Source: Raphanus sativus
Lineage: Eukaryota; Streptophyta; Magnoliopsida; Brassicales; Brassicaceae
Reading direction: 5' to 3'
NCBI RefSeq assembly: GCF_000801105.2
Contig: NC_079516.1
Span: 930,001-994,000, forward strand
DNA: 64,000 bases
Below are positions 24,672-36,217 of the stretch, one piece after another. Both the position numbers and the translations under genes were made by a program. Each line of letters begins with the position of its first letter. The first letter of the stretch is position 1. The notes under the pieces were generated by a model. It had not been told where the DNA came from and ran no database searches. It saw only the letters and a program-made list of their open reading frames with translations.

Positions 24672-25591
24672 TTAGCCCCTAGTTAGTTTGATTCCTGTTG
24701 AAAAAGGAAGCAAATAATTTCGACAAAGAAATGTACGAAACTACCAATTCAAGCTCGCCAAAGTGGTTGGTGTATAGCTGCATTTCCCACCATGGTCCGA
24801 CTCATATTAGTTCCGATTAAGTAGAATGTAAGGATTTCCCACCACTGTGGTTTCAAGATGTGTGAAAGGTTAACAATCGAATGGAATCTTGATTAGCTTT
24901 GCCAAGTAGATGGTGGCCTGACGAATGAATATATACAAAGCTAGTATCCAGTGTCGTCACCCGGTTGGGTTCTTCTTAGCTAGCTAGAACCTAGAACATG
25001 CAATTATATATCTCAACAAAGATGAATGTCCATACTGACATACATAACATAAACAGTACTCGTGGGATATTAGAAGAAAAAAACAACTAATATATAAACT
25101 AGACAATCCCCTATATATTAAAAAAGAAGCAATACAACATTTTTTGTAGCTACTTTTCATCACTACAATCATTCTTAGAATCCTTAGAAAAATATGTTTG
25201 ATAAGCTTTTTATTAAATTAACCATAAATTAATTATTAATGTTCTTCATTGTTTCTTTATATAAAAATCACGGAATTACCTAATGTGGCTTAAGTATATA
25301 TGACAATTAATGATTTTGAATTATAAAGATTTGATAAAAAATTAGTTTATTCTCTATCATTTCTTAAATTATAACTTACTAAAATAAATTAAACAACCAC
25401 ATAAACTATACAATAAAAATTTAGATTTTTCTATATATGTTATATTTTGAATTTTTAAAAACGACTATAAATAACTAAAGTTGTTAAAAATCTCACATTG
25501 AAATTTTTGTGATCCATGGTTTAAAATTTATGTTATAACAAGATACAAAATTATATAAGTAGAAATTATTATTTAAAACACCGCTTACTTT

Positions 25592-25885
25592 TCAAAGACA
25601 AACTGCTCCTAAACCAAGCCTGAACACGTTTCCAGTTGTTGATCGACGCGTGTCGTGATCACCAGCATAGTCGGCGTCACAATAGCCAACTATCTTACAC
25701 TGTTCTCCTTTCAGGTTTGGGGGTACGGTACTAAAGGTCCTCGGACTTCCAGGCGGTTTTGATTTTGGGCAGCTGTTCACCGTTGGATCTCGCCAATACA
25801 GCTCCCTATGGTTTTTGTTACCGAGATATCTTTTTTTTTTCATTGTTCCCAGGGATTTTTTGGGTAATCTGCTCCCATGCTGCAA
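25592..25885 (-). pseudogene. Ty1/copia RNase H fragment, copy 2
   Basis: Same 97-codon remnant as in copy 1 with a few substitutions (for example [10 protein letters not shown] versus [10 protein letters not shown]). [17 protein letters not shown] is retained. Confidence 0.85.
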
Positions 25886-26362
25886 ACAGTCAAATCAGAA
25901 CTCAACCTTGTCGCTCTTCTTTCTTTCCTCGCGGGCATATACATATATTAATATTGTTTAAAAAATTATACACCATATAAAATACAAAATTATACACCAT
26001 TTTGCTTTGATTTTTTTTTGAGAAAATTTTTGAACAAATATTGACAACTTAATGATTATATTTTAAACTTTGCATTGAATGTTTTTAAAAATTATAAATT
26101 AAATTACTAAAACTTTTAAACATCCCACATAATGTTTTTTTAAACATCCCGGTATCTGTACTATATATTTTCCTTGTGATTAAGGAGACTATTTTCAAGT
26201 GTTTTGGAAAACAAACTTGACATCGACTCGTTATTAATACTTGGTGACTGCCTGACTGGTTGGACCGGTCTAATTGGTTTTTAACCGGATCTTTGAAATT
26301 TCATCTATTTTTATTTATTATGTGTATTTGAAGATAAAAGGAAATTGAAAAAGTTATACTTA

Positions 26363-27264
26363 GAGCATCTCCAAAAGAAACTCTATAACTTCAAATATAG
26401 AGTTTTTTGCTCTCCAAAAAGAAACTTCAAAACTTCAAATTTAGAGTTTTGTGGAGTGAAACTTCATATTTGAATTTTCACTATTCAAAACTTCAAATTT
26501 GAAGTTTCATCTTTTATTTTCCATTTGATCCTTACAATTAATTACATATCATATTTATGATTCTTAAATATTATTTTTGTCTATCATTTTAATTCTTAAA
26601 GTTTTATATCTCATAATTGTTTCAGATTTTTTTTTATAAATTCAAATTTTACACATAAATTAAATAAAAAATTAAAATAAAATGTATATTATTTTATATT
26701 ACAAAAATATTACAAAAGAAACTTAATTTTTTTTTAAAGGATACATGAAGAAATAACACAATAAAAATTATTAAACTTCTTTTGTACCCTTTTAAACAAA
26801 AATTATGTCTTCATGTACCCTTTTAAACAAAATTATTAAGTTTCTTTTGTAATATTCTTGTTGTCTAATTCTATTTTTAAAATAAAATTATAAATAAAAC
26901 TGCATAATTAAATATTAAACTACAAACAAAATACCACAATATTTACATAAAATTATTAATAATTTTATGTAATATTGTGGTATTTTGTTTGTAGTTTAAT
27001 TTATTATATGTATCTCTATTTATAATTTTATCTTTTAGTGTAAGATTTTATTAATTAATATTTCTGTAATATTTTATGTGTATGTTAGTTACTTATAAAA
27101 GTTATATAGATTTACATTAATTATGATAAATACAAGGACCATAAAATAAAATACAAATAGATTTGAAGTTAAATTTGAAGTTTTGCTTTTGGAGAATAAC
27201 AACTTGAAACTTCAAATATAGATTTTCTCCAAACTCTAAAATAGAGAATCTTTTGGAGATGTTC
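26363..27264. mobile_element. PIF/Harbinger-type non-autonomous element with internal palindrome
   Basis: Bounded by TTA at 26360-26362 and 27265-27267. Left end GAGCATCTCCAAAAG; right end, reverse strand, GAACATCTCCAAAAG. No transposase ORF is present in the 902 bp. An 87-base near-perfect palindrome (26914-27000, arms of about 43 bases from ATTAAACTACAAACAAAATA) sits inside. Subterminal repeats contain AACTTCAAAT motifs. Confidence 0.8.
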
Positions 27265-27402
27265 TTAGGAAAAAGCAGTCGAACATCTTCTAAACTCTAA
27301 AGGATGATATGCCAACTACCCACATTAATAACGTGTTCATTAATAACGTGGTGGACTATCATTTTACCAATTAAAAACACACACATTTCGATGACCACTA
27401 CT

Positions 27403-27861
27403 TTTTTTTGTCATCTGATGGATTAATATTGAAATAACAGAACATTACACAGAGCATTACACAAAGCCGGCAAAAAAACAAATCTTTTCCGGAAACATAA
27501 GCCGACGAGGTAAACAACACCCCTCGGAATCGAGAGTAAAAACAACAACGAGAAAGCTAACATAAACTAAAGCAAAGAAGGCCAGATCACTGCCGGAAAA
27601 GAGAACACCACCATACACTCAAAGACGAGCTTACCTAACGAGGACTCATCCACTAATAACACCAGAATGAAAGATCATCGAGATAGACTGGAAGCACACG
27701 AACATTACCAACATATAAAACTGAATCGAGAGAGGTTAGAATCCTTAACCGTCGCTGAATACACCCTTCAATCCCAACTAAAACTCGCCATTGGACCTTG
27801 ATTGTGCTCTCCACGCGCCTCATACGCACCATCACTCCACAGCGAAGCCTATAAAAGCTTT
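27403..27861 (-). mobile_element. 5'-truncated LINE-like retroposon with 13 bp target duplication
   Basis: GATGACCACTACT is repeated at 27390-27402 and 27862-27874. The insert ends, on the minus strand, in CAGATGACAAAAAAAA. No long ORF is present; the body looks like a plant LINE 3'UTR. It lies just upstream of the third MLP copy. Confidence 0.8.
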
Positions 27862-28298
27862 GATGACCACTACTACGCTCATTAAATAGTATAGGTTTGA
27901 AAATGAAGAAGATAAGACTCTCGCATGCACTATCAAATGATTAATTGGAAACGGTAGAAACCAAGTTATTAACCGTCACATTCACTATATAAACGAAGGC
28001 GATATGTGATAATTCATCAACCAAAACAAAGCAAAAAAATACAAGTAGAAGCTTTAAAGCAAAGATAGAAAAATGGCGACGTCGGGAACATACGTGACGG
28101 AGGTTCCGTTGAAAGGAGCGGCGGAGAAACACTAGAAGAAATGGAAGAGCGAGAACCATATCTTCCCTGACGCCATCGGCCACACACATTAAAAATGTCA
28201 CCGTTCACGAGGGAGAATCTGACTCTCACGGATCCATCAGGAGTTGAAACTACACATGGGGTATATCCTTATACTTTCTCCATATATATATTCACACT

Positions 28299-29179
28299 TT
28301 TTTTTTAAACACTGGAATTATATTTAACAAGACGAGATACATGGTGGAATGCGGTTGTAAGATACAAAGCCAGCAAGTAACGAGTACTTCTGGAAACTAG
28401 GCCAGCAAGCAACAAGTGCTTCTGGAAACTAAGCCCTATCAAAGGGAAACAAGATAGAAACAGAGGACAAAGTAAAACTAAACACAGGGGGAATGAAACG
28501 ACATAACAAAGATAAACGAGCAGCTGCAGTCCAAATGATGAAGTTCAAACCCAATCGCAGAAATCAACCTTAATCCTCCCGGCCTTTGACAAGAGTTACC
28601 AAAACTGTGTTGATAACGTAACCCACCTATAGTGAATAAGCGTAGAATAATCAAGCATGGCTTCCAAACCGGAAGGAAAGAACCGACGGTTCGAATCAAA
28701 CTTCCGAACGGCGAAGTCGACAGAGAGCGACGGTGGAGCGCCTAATGAGAAGCGAGTCAAAGGAGCGAGATCACGACCAGATCCCATTGGTAATGACAAG
28801 GAGCGGTTACGATCTTGACTGAACAAACCAATCTCACGAGAACGAGATTAGGAAGGATCGAATCCGGCAAGATCCAAAAAAACCACGGAGAACAAGGCCA
28901 TGCAGATCAAGATTAGAAACAATCACCATAAAGACATCACTGTTAAATCCGAGATCAAACGGTGTGCATGCAAAGGAAAACTGAATTGAACTACAGATCG
29001 AAAGCATCACCGAATGACTCTGCGTCGAAACAACAAAATCCCCTTACAAAACAAACAACTAACCGAAAAGGACATAAGAAAGTGATACCGGCTCCAGTGC
29101 TAAAAGAGCCACCGGAGCCGATGAACAGAGATTAAGATCTGAGATCAGAAGATTTTAGAGAGAAGGGAGGTGTCACCTT
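28299..29179 (-). mobile_element. LINE-like retroposon in the MLP pseudogene intron
   Basis: Left border is a T run whose minus-strand reading is CCAGTGTTTAAAAAAAAA, a poly(A) tail. Flanks TATATTCACACT (28287-28298) and TATATACACACT (29180-29191) match at 11 of 12 positions. The body has no long ORF and resembles a retroposon 3' region. Confidence 0.6.
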
Positions 29180-29215
29180 TATATACACACTATTGAATTT
29201 AAGTTTAAACATAGT

Positions 29216-29251
<36 letters not shown>

Positions 29252-29268
29252 CACTTTATATCTACACT

Positions 29269-29806
29269 CATGGGCGAATCTACAGTGTCCAAGGAGGGGC
29301 AACTGCCCCACAAAAATTTTCATATTAATTTATTTACATAGTAAATACTAAAGATTCTGCGTGGTTAAAATCTTAGTGTTGTCCCCACTAGTCTTCTGTT
29401 CGAACCCCTATGCGCCCATTAACCTGTTCATTTATTTTATTATGAGTTCCATTTTCTAATTTTTTTTGTCTACCTGTTGTATCAATTTTTTCAATCTTTC
29501 GGATTGCCTTTCTTCTAGTTTTTTTGTTTCTTTTTGTTTTTCTTACATAGTAATTTTTTTGTCACTCAAATTTTTAATATTATTGTTTTTTTAACATCGT
29601 ATTCTATTGTTTTCTATTTCATTTTATTTTGATAGTTAATTCATCTTATATTTCCTTTTAAAACAGTTAGTTTAGTTGTATCTTTTTAACTTTAAAAGTA
29701 AAATTTTTCAAAAAATTATATAAATACTTATGTAATATTTAATTTAATATATTAATTAATTAATTAATTTGCCCCCACTAAAATTATTTTTTTAGATCTG
29801 CCGCTG
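29269..29806. mobile_element. hAT-like non-autonomous element
   Basis: Flanked by TCTACACT (29261-29268) and TCCACACT (29807-29814), an 8 bp duplication with one mismatch. The left terminus CATGGGCGAATCTAC and right reverse-strand terminus CAGCGGCAGATCTA pair imperfectly; GGGGCAACTGCCCC and GCCCCCAC lie just inside. The 538 bp have no transposase ORF. Confidence 0.65.
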
Positions 29807-30171
29807 TCCACACTTATGAGAATATATATATATAGTATGCAGTATGATAAGTCACATGTTGGAAATTTAATTAATGAATAAAAATGAATTTATGTTTGCA
29901 AAGATGGAAAGGAAGAGGTATTCAAGGAGAAAAGAGAGGTAGACGATGAGAACTTAACATTGGCTTTAAGAGGACTTGAGGGTCACGTGATGGAGCAGCT
30001 CAAGGTGTTTGATGTCATCTACCAATTTATCCCCAAAACTGAGGATACCAGCTCCTGCAAAATCACTATAATATGGGAGAAGCGCAAAGATGAGTTCCCT
30101 GAACCAATCACCTACATGAAATTCAACAAGAGCTTGATCGTTGACATGGGCCACCACGCCAGCAAAGCTTA

Positions 30172-30486
30172 ATCGTCATCACCATCGATCATCATCAATA
30201 TGCCCATCACAATCACCATCATCACTATATATTCTATTAACTTATTAAACAGGTTTTAAAATAATTAATAATCAATAAATGGGGGTCTTGTACGTGGAGT
30301 TTCAAGTCTATGTAATTGTTTGGCTTTTGTAAGATGGTTTAATTTGTTGTTATGGTCTCATCAGCGAGTTTGATGTAATGATACTAAGAATAATGTATGT
30401 TGTTCACCTATCTACATTTTTCAGTCTTTTACTGAGTTAATGGTCCGAATGGTTGCTACTAAAATTAAATAAACAAAGATTAACGG
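30172..30486. other. 3' flank of the MLP pseudogene
   Basis: Contains CATCATCATCA-type repeats corresponding to the other MLP 3'UTRs and nothing else recognised. Confidence 0.5.
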
Positions 30487-30880
30487 CTAGGACTCTCGTA
30501 GCCGCGCCTGTATAGTTGCGGAAGCCATTGTGAGATACGTTGGGAGTAGTAGTAACGGCAGCCTGAGAGGAGGAGATCAGCTCTCTGCTGAGGTGTGGAG
30601 AGACTTGTGGCCTGTTGAAAGGCGTACACAGAGGGAGTTCTTCTGTTTTTGGATGGATGTTTTGGAAGCTACTAGGAGGTTCTTTGATGCGTTCTTTGAT
30701 CTGCAGCCGCGTTACTGGCATGGATTCTCTTGTCTTCGAGGCTGTTTCTACCGAACTTGTTGTTCTTTGGGTCGTCTCTCTTCTCGCATGCTTCTAAATA
30801 GATCAAGATTTGAGAGCATGACTAAAGGAACTGTTCTTCTTGCTAAGATGATCAACAATTTGGTACAAGATAGAGACTAA
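30487..30880 (+). pseudogene. LCYB: Lycopene beta-cyclase, degenerate 3' fragment
   Basis: Several frames together spell the C-terminus of plastid lycopene beta-cyclase: ARTLVAAPV, then EAIVRYVGSSSNGSLRGGDQ, LSAEVWRDLWPVERR, REFFCFWMDVL, ATRRFFDAFFDLQPRYWHGF, then in shifted frame STELVV, and finally MTKGTVLLAKMINNLVQDRD. At least three small indels, a short deletion around WMDVL and missing 5' two-thirds show it is dead. The intact enzyme cyclises lycopene to beta-carotene. Its position next to the TFCB remnant matches the At3g10230/At3g10220 neighbours, so this is a decaying syntenic copy. Confidence 0.88.
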
Positions 30881-31011
30881 GAGACCTGCAGAGCTGAGAC
30901 ATATACATATGCAAGCTGTGTTGTTGCATTGTGTTTTAACTAAACAAGTTGTAGTAATAGTAACATAAAGAATGGATGTAGAAGACAAAAAGACAAAGCT
31001 TTCAAACTCCT

Positions 31012-32150
31012 TTAGCTGGTTTGAATCTTATATTCATCTTCTTCGAAAGGGTCTCTTTCAGGATAATCACCAACCTGCAAGCCAACAGGAAAGTCATGAG
31101 TAGCAAAAACTGTAGCTTACAAATTCAGTACATTTTTTTTTTGGCAGCCAACTAAATAAGAACCTAGTCCACCCTTGAGCCAAATAGAGTAGAATTCAAC
31201 CAAAACTTAAGCTTGAGAGTGATACAGATCCCTAGGCCTTTAAGGCATTAACTAATCTTATAGCATAACCAATGTGCGACACCTCAAGACTCTTCTTACT
31301 TAAGTAACATTTTGAAAGGCAAAAACCTGCATTGACATCTTTCTTAACAAATAGCAAATTCTATTATGAAGAAACGGATCATGTCTCTATGTAAGAGTAG
31401 ACTAACCTTAACTTTGTCTGGCCGGACCACACCACCATGAAGCGGAGGGCACTCAAAAAAGTCTTGTTCCTTTCACCCTGCATAAATGAGCAAATATTAA
31501 GCAAGTGGATCTGACAAGGAGAATCATGACGTTGAGCACAAGCTTATGCAAGACTAAGAACCTCAAAGACGTTTTACTAGCACAGATACATGAGTTGTAA
31601 CTTGCAAGTGGAACCAAGTTCGAGAACAAGAAAGAGTTGTTCAACTTTAAGTTGTGAAAGAGTTTAAAACCTAATGATGACTATAAAATAGAAAAAGAGT
31701 TCACATACATGCCATCGTGTTTTCCAAGGGGTTCATCATATTGGATTCCAACCCAATAGCCAGGACCCAAAGACTCTGCTTTTCCAAAATATTTGACCAC
31801 TCCTCTTTTCTCCTCTGGCTCAACTTGGCATCTATCTCCCAGCTTAATATTTTTAAGAGAAAAAATACTAAATTACAAGCAGAATACATAAGAGACCAAG
31901 TCTCACAAGATAACAAGACAGGGAGAAGTCTTTAAAACACAAGTAAGAACCTGACTCACCTTGATATTTGCACATAGATCTTCCATGAAGTCTTCCTTGG
32001 TCTGTTGAAAACGATTAAACGATCACATTTGCCAGTAACTATGCCAAAAAGTTTCAGTTGACAATAAGCAATAGCAGTTACCTTAATTAACCTCAGAAGC
32101 AGCTGGATTTTGAGACATGGACCGACAACCGGAGAAGTTCTTAATCATGG
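31012..32150 (-). pseudogene. TFCB: Tubulin-folding cofactor B, truncated and frameshifted 3' part
   Basis: Exons on the minus strand read QNPAASEV (about 32130-32095), QTKEDFMEDLCANIK (about 32005-31961), KLGDRCQVEPEEKRGVVKYF..GPGYWVGIQYDEPLGKHDGM (31845-31711), then a CAP-Gly tail exon and VGDYPERDPFEEDE (31012-31074). GPGYWVGIQYDEPLGKHDG is the CAP-Gly signature. The N-terminal ubiquitin-like half is missing beyond 32150. In the tail exon GTRLF runs into TGA because one extra base precedes TTTTTTGAGTGCCC, so the frame is broken. The intact protein helps alpha-tubulin folding. Confidence 0.85.
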
Positions 32151-32154
32151 TTTA

Positions 32155-33310
32155 ATCCTTTTCCCGGTTATATGCGGTTTTTAGCCTGTTTGGTTTTATT
32201 TAATTTTTACCTTCCTTTCATCATCTAAACACCACGTATAAGAAAAAGTGCAGATTGTACTGGAAGATCAAGTATGTGAGCCGGTTACAGTACCTTTGGG
32301 ATGAGATTAAGAAAGGAGTGGTGGAAGTTCCTGACTTAATGGTAGCGGAGTAACTGAAATTTGAAAGTGTCGACATTTTTTTTCTTTTGTAACTTAAGTC
32401 TCAACATTTTTGGTATATGAGAGATATATACAAAGACTTTCAATTCACTAATTGGTATATGAGGGATATACAAAGACTTTCAATTACTAATTTGGTATAT
32501 GAGAGATATATACGTTCATTATTGACTGATTATATTGGCAATATATTTATTTGTGTTCAACTCACTAAACACGTTGTATAAATAGATGCTACACCTATGA
32601 ATCCATAATCATCTCCCTTCAAACATATAAGTAGGACAATATAAGAGATTAAATGGAGAAAATCTCAGCATTTTTTGTCATCTTCTTCATTGTCTCGTCA
32701 TGTAAGCATTATAACTTTTATAATCTTGATCATCCGATATGTTATATCCTTAATAAGTCTAATAGCTTTGGTGATGTACATGAATGATTAACAGGTATGG
32801 TAAGTGTGACTGTTACACTGCCTTTTGTAGAATGTAAAGTAGACAAAGATTGTCTCTATCATGGACTCAGTTGTGGCGAAGGGAAGATGCCAATTTGCCT
32901 CAAGTACAGATATTGTGGCTGTCCCCCTCAAAAACTTCCTGCTTCCACCCATCATTCATCAACGACCTCTAACTCTTGATAATATATATATATATATATG
33001 TATATGTTGATTTGGATAATGAAAAGTTAATATGTATGCATAACTCTTTCTTCGTTATCTTCTCTCCATGAATCTACTATCTGCAATGTATCTCTATAAT
33101 AACTAATAGCGATGCTTAGTAAAATAATGATGCCTACTCACATGGTTTTATCTCTATTAATTAATATTATGAAAAGAACTAAACAACGAAAACCACTCAT
33201 TTTATATACGACACTATATTTTCAATTTTAAAAAGCTGCAAACTCTGTAAATTCTCAAATCTAAATTCATCTTTTTGAAAAATTAAAGAAATGGTTAGAT
33301 CTGATGCATC
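32155..33310. repeat. Defensin-like tandem duplication, unit 1
   Basis: Homologous to 34862-35905: both start near CCGGTTATATGCGGTTTTTAG, share about 400 bp of promoter, the defensin-like gene and part of its 3' flank. Both promoters contain a coding-like stretch (KIKYVSRLQYLWDEIKKGV) not recognised as a gene. Confidence 0.85.
32653..32979 (+). CDS. Defensin-like (DEFL/LCR type) secreted cysteine-rich peptide
   Basis: Exons 32653-32701 and 32795-32979 encode 77 residues. The first exon is a signal peptide (MEKISAFFVIFFIVSS), and the intron sits right after it as in most Arabidopsis DEFL genes. The mature part has Cys spaced C-X5-C-X6-C-X7-C-X5-C-X-C (ECKVDKDCLYHGLSCGEG.. to YCGC), followed by a Ser/Thr-rich tail. 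A TATA box (GTATAAATAG, near 32576) is 75 bases upstream. Likely secreted; defence or reproductive signalling roles are known for the family, but this peptide's role is unknown. Confidence 0.8.
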
Positions 33311-34861
33311 GGAACACAAGCACGCAGTCTTTTAACGAATCAGACTTTTTTTTTAACGAATCAGACTTATGAGCAGATAGTTCGTGTAAGCAAATCTGTA
33401 CGTATAAGGCGTAAGCAGTCTTTTAATAAAGTCAACTTTATTACGTTTAAATTATTGATTTATATTAAAATTGAAAATAAATTATTTATTTAAATTTTTA
33501 AATCTGGGTCAATGCATTAATAAAAATCAACTAAGATCCGCAATAGAACACATATTATGTTGGCTAATCTCTTAGTGTAAAATGTTTAATGTGCATTTGA
33601 GTTTGGTGCATCTAATCTATTAATTTAGGGATTATCTACTATTTAAAGTTTTCATTTAAATTTTGGACTCTTTCATGGTTGTTGTTAGAATATATCATGC
33701 CTCTTATACAATGCAACCTACCAATTTAAATTAAACCAAATCTTAACCAACATAGATTAGTTAAACCTAACCAATAACACTTTTATAATATTTTTGGTTT
33801 ATCTCTTAATATAATTAGATCATATAAAACTGAACCACTCTTAAATCAACGAGTTCCATATCATTCCAGACATAAGAGAAAAAATATCCGATTCATTTAC
33901 AACGTAAGCATACAAAGACCGTGTATGTTTATACTCATTGATCTTCCAAAAACCAAATAATTGTGGCATAGACCAACATAGGCTCATGTTCGTATCACTA
34001 ACTTTACTTCCATATATTTACTATTCACCTACATCATATCACAACATACACAGTTATGCAAGAACATGATTTTTTTTTGTTCAAACAACCAAATAATGGT
34101 GGCATATGGTCAGTAGATTTTTTAAATATGTTTTTTTTTTATATTACATTTTACGAGACTATGTGTATAAGTTTTTTTTTTGAAAAATGACATAACTATG
34201 TGTATAAGTTAAAAAGTAAATAGTGTGACAAGACAAATTATTATACTAAAAATGAAAGAAGATTAAATACAAACTAATAACAAGTACAACACAAATTTAT
34301 AAATACTATTAAATTCTATATATATTAATAAAATATATATATAATGTCTAATATATATATATATATATAAATGTTACACAAAATATATATATATATATTA
34401 TATACACATATTATATATACTATATATATAATTGAAATTTGACAAATCAATTTCCGCCCTTTAGGGCGGGTCCTAATCTAGTTCTTATTTGAATTCCTGA
34501 TACACATGTTAGGTTATGGATTAGATATGTCTAGTTCCAAAAAAAAAAAAAAAAAGATTAGATATGTCTTAGCGTATAATATTAAACATTTCTGATAACT
34601 CTGAAATGTTTTAGTAAATTAATTTTTTTTGCACACTGATTTTATTATTTTTAAAATTTAGAATTTATTATGATTAAATAGTAAAATTGCATTAAAAAGC
34701 TAAGAATAATCTAAGTTTTGGAAAATAAGATTACTACCTTTATAGACATAACGGAAGACCCCACCAGAGGACTCAAACCACAAACACAGAGACTGAGAGA
34801 CAACTCTTTTTGTCTCTCCTCCAGTCTCCAATCTCCATGAAGCTACTCCTTCCTCTGTAAC
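32980..34861. other. Spacer between the defensin-like copies
   Basis: AT-rich DNA without genes. It holds three tail-only insertions with direct flanking repeats (33332-33368, 34158-34210, 34519-34569), long TA runs (34315-34435) and a Helitron-type 3' end. Confidence 0.5.
34453..34481 (+). mobile_element. Helitron-type 3' terminus
   Basis: CCGCCCTTTAGGGCGG forms a perfect 6 bp hairpin followed by GTCCTAATCTAG and then T, the Helitron 3' end pattern. A matching 5' end is not clear; the TA-rich DNA from about 34315 may be the body. Confidence 0.6.
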
Positions 34862-35288
34862 TTTTTCCGGTTATATGCGGTTTTTAGCCGGTTGGTTTTC
34901 TTAATTTTTATCTTCCTTTCATCATCTAAACACCACGTATAAGAAAAAGTGCAGATTGTACTGGAAGATCAAGTATGTGAGCCGGTTACAGTACCTTTGG
35001 GACGAGATTAAGAAAGGAGTGGACCGAGTGGTGGAAGTTCTGACTTAATGGTAGTAGAGTAATTGAAATTTGAAAGTCCTCAACATTTTTGGTATATGAG
35101 ATATATACAAAGACTATATTTGTTGACCAAGACCGTAAGAAGATACTTTCATTGTTGACTAATTATATTGGCAATATATTTTATTTGCCTTTCAACCCAC
35201 TAATCACGTTGTATAAATAGATGCTACACCTATGAATCCATAACCATCTCCCTTCAAACATATAAGTAGGACAGTATAAGAAAATAAA

Positions 35289-35619
35289 ATGGGGAAAATC
35301 TCAGCAGGTTTAGTCTTTCTTTTCCTGGTCTCGTCATGTAAGCATTATACGTTTATGATTTCATTCGATATGTTATATCCTGAATATGTCTAATAGTTTT
35401 GGTGTGTACGTACATGAATGATTAACAGGCCATGGTAAAAACCACTGTTACAATGCCTTTGATAATATGTCAACAGACAAAGATTGTCTGAATCGTGGAC
35501 TCCCAACATGTGAGACACAGGGAAGATGCCAGTTTGCCTCCACAACTATTGTGGCTGTCCCAATAAAAAGGCATCCCTGCTTCCCACTTCTTCATCAATG
35601 ACCTCCAACTCTGGATGAT
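35289..35619 (+). pseudogene. Defensin-like gene, second copy, frameshifted
   Basis: Exon 1 35289-35337 gives signal peptide MGKISAGLVFLFLVSS; the second exon starts near 35431 and reads CHGKNHCYNAF..TDKDCLNRGLPTCE. Compared with copy 1, the segment between TGT and AAGATGCCA has two extra bases, so the frame leaves the conserved VCLHNYCGCPNKK, which is still present in another frame, and meets an early stop. The loss of the last Cys residues makes function unlikely unless the indel is an assembly error. Confidence 0.75.
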
Positions 35620-36217
35620 CTTCATATAGATTCATGTTTGATTTTAAATAATGAAAAGACTATAATATAAACTCCTTTCATCGTTATTTTCTCTCAATGT
35701 ATCTACCATCTGTAATAGCTCCTCCAAGTAATGGAGATGTTTTTTATAAAATAATGATGCATAGTCACATGGTTTGAGCTCTATTAATGGTATAAAGTAT
35801 TTAAAACCACTAAAAAGCTTTGTTTCTAAAAACAACAAAAACTAAAATACGGCAGACTCTGTAAGTTCTCGAATCCAAATATCATCCTATGTAGAATTAA
35901 AGAAATGGGTAGAGCAACACTGAATGCAAAACATCCATCTGAAGAATTTGACACAAATACTCTGAAGCCAAGCTTTGCAAGGTAATGCCAAGTGAAATGT
36001 ATGATTATGTTTCTCTTAGTGATTACGATTGATCCTTTACTTCAAAAGAACAAAGGCCAATACAATTTGTCATTTTTAACAAGATTGAGTCATTTGATTG
36101 GTGTTATCTTTCCCGAGATAACCAGTTTACATATTTCTATTGCATTTGATGCAGGATGCAGACAACAAGGAGAAGGCCTAAGCTAAAAATGAGACTCATG
36201 TGGACTCAAGCACGCGT

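Larger units (their letters stand above)
20656..25905. repeat. Segmental duplication, copy 2 (direct repeat)
   Basis: Direct copy of 6171-12794 without the 1406 bp Helitron. It starts inside the right inverted-repeat arm and stops at CAAATCAGAACTCAA, after which the sequence (CCTTGTCGCTC) no longer matches. It includes the second MLP gene, the MITE (24447-24671), the Helitron-like terminus (25107 on) and the copia fragment. Confidence 0.95.
28073..30171 (+). pseudogene. MLP-like pseudogene (third copy)
   Basis: Exon 1 begins with ATGGCGACGTCGGGAACATA as in the intact copies, but a TAG follows at the 21st codon (EKH-stop) and an extra base near 28188 shifts the frame. Exon 2 (about 29906-30171) is open: GLEGHVMEQLKVFDVIYQFI, CKITIIWEKRKDEFPEPITY, ending HHASKA. 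The exons differ from copies 1 and 2 much more than those differ from each other, so this is an older paralogue. Its 1.6 kb intron holds a LINE-like insert and a hAT-like element. The TATA region (CACTATATAAACG) remains. Confidence 0.9.

Noticed and set aside
28478..28826. ORFs of 73 and 76 codons on the minus strand
   Set aside because: They lie in a retroposon 3' region and overlap each other in different frames; no reverse transcriptase motif.
35905..36217. Small two-exon gene next to the gap (MGRATLNAKHPSEEF...)
   Set aside because: The first part aligns with non-coding 3' flank of the other defensin-like unit, and the second exon has no convincing continuation before the gap.
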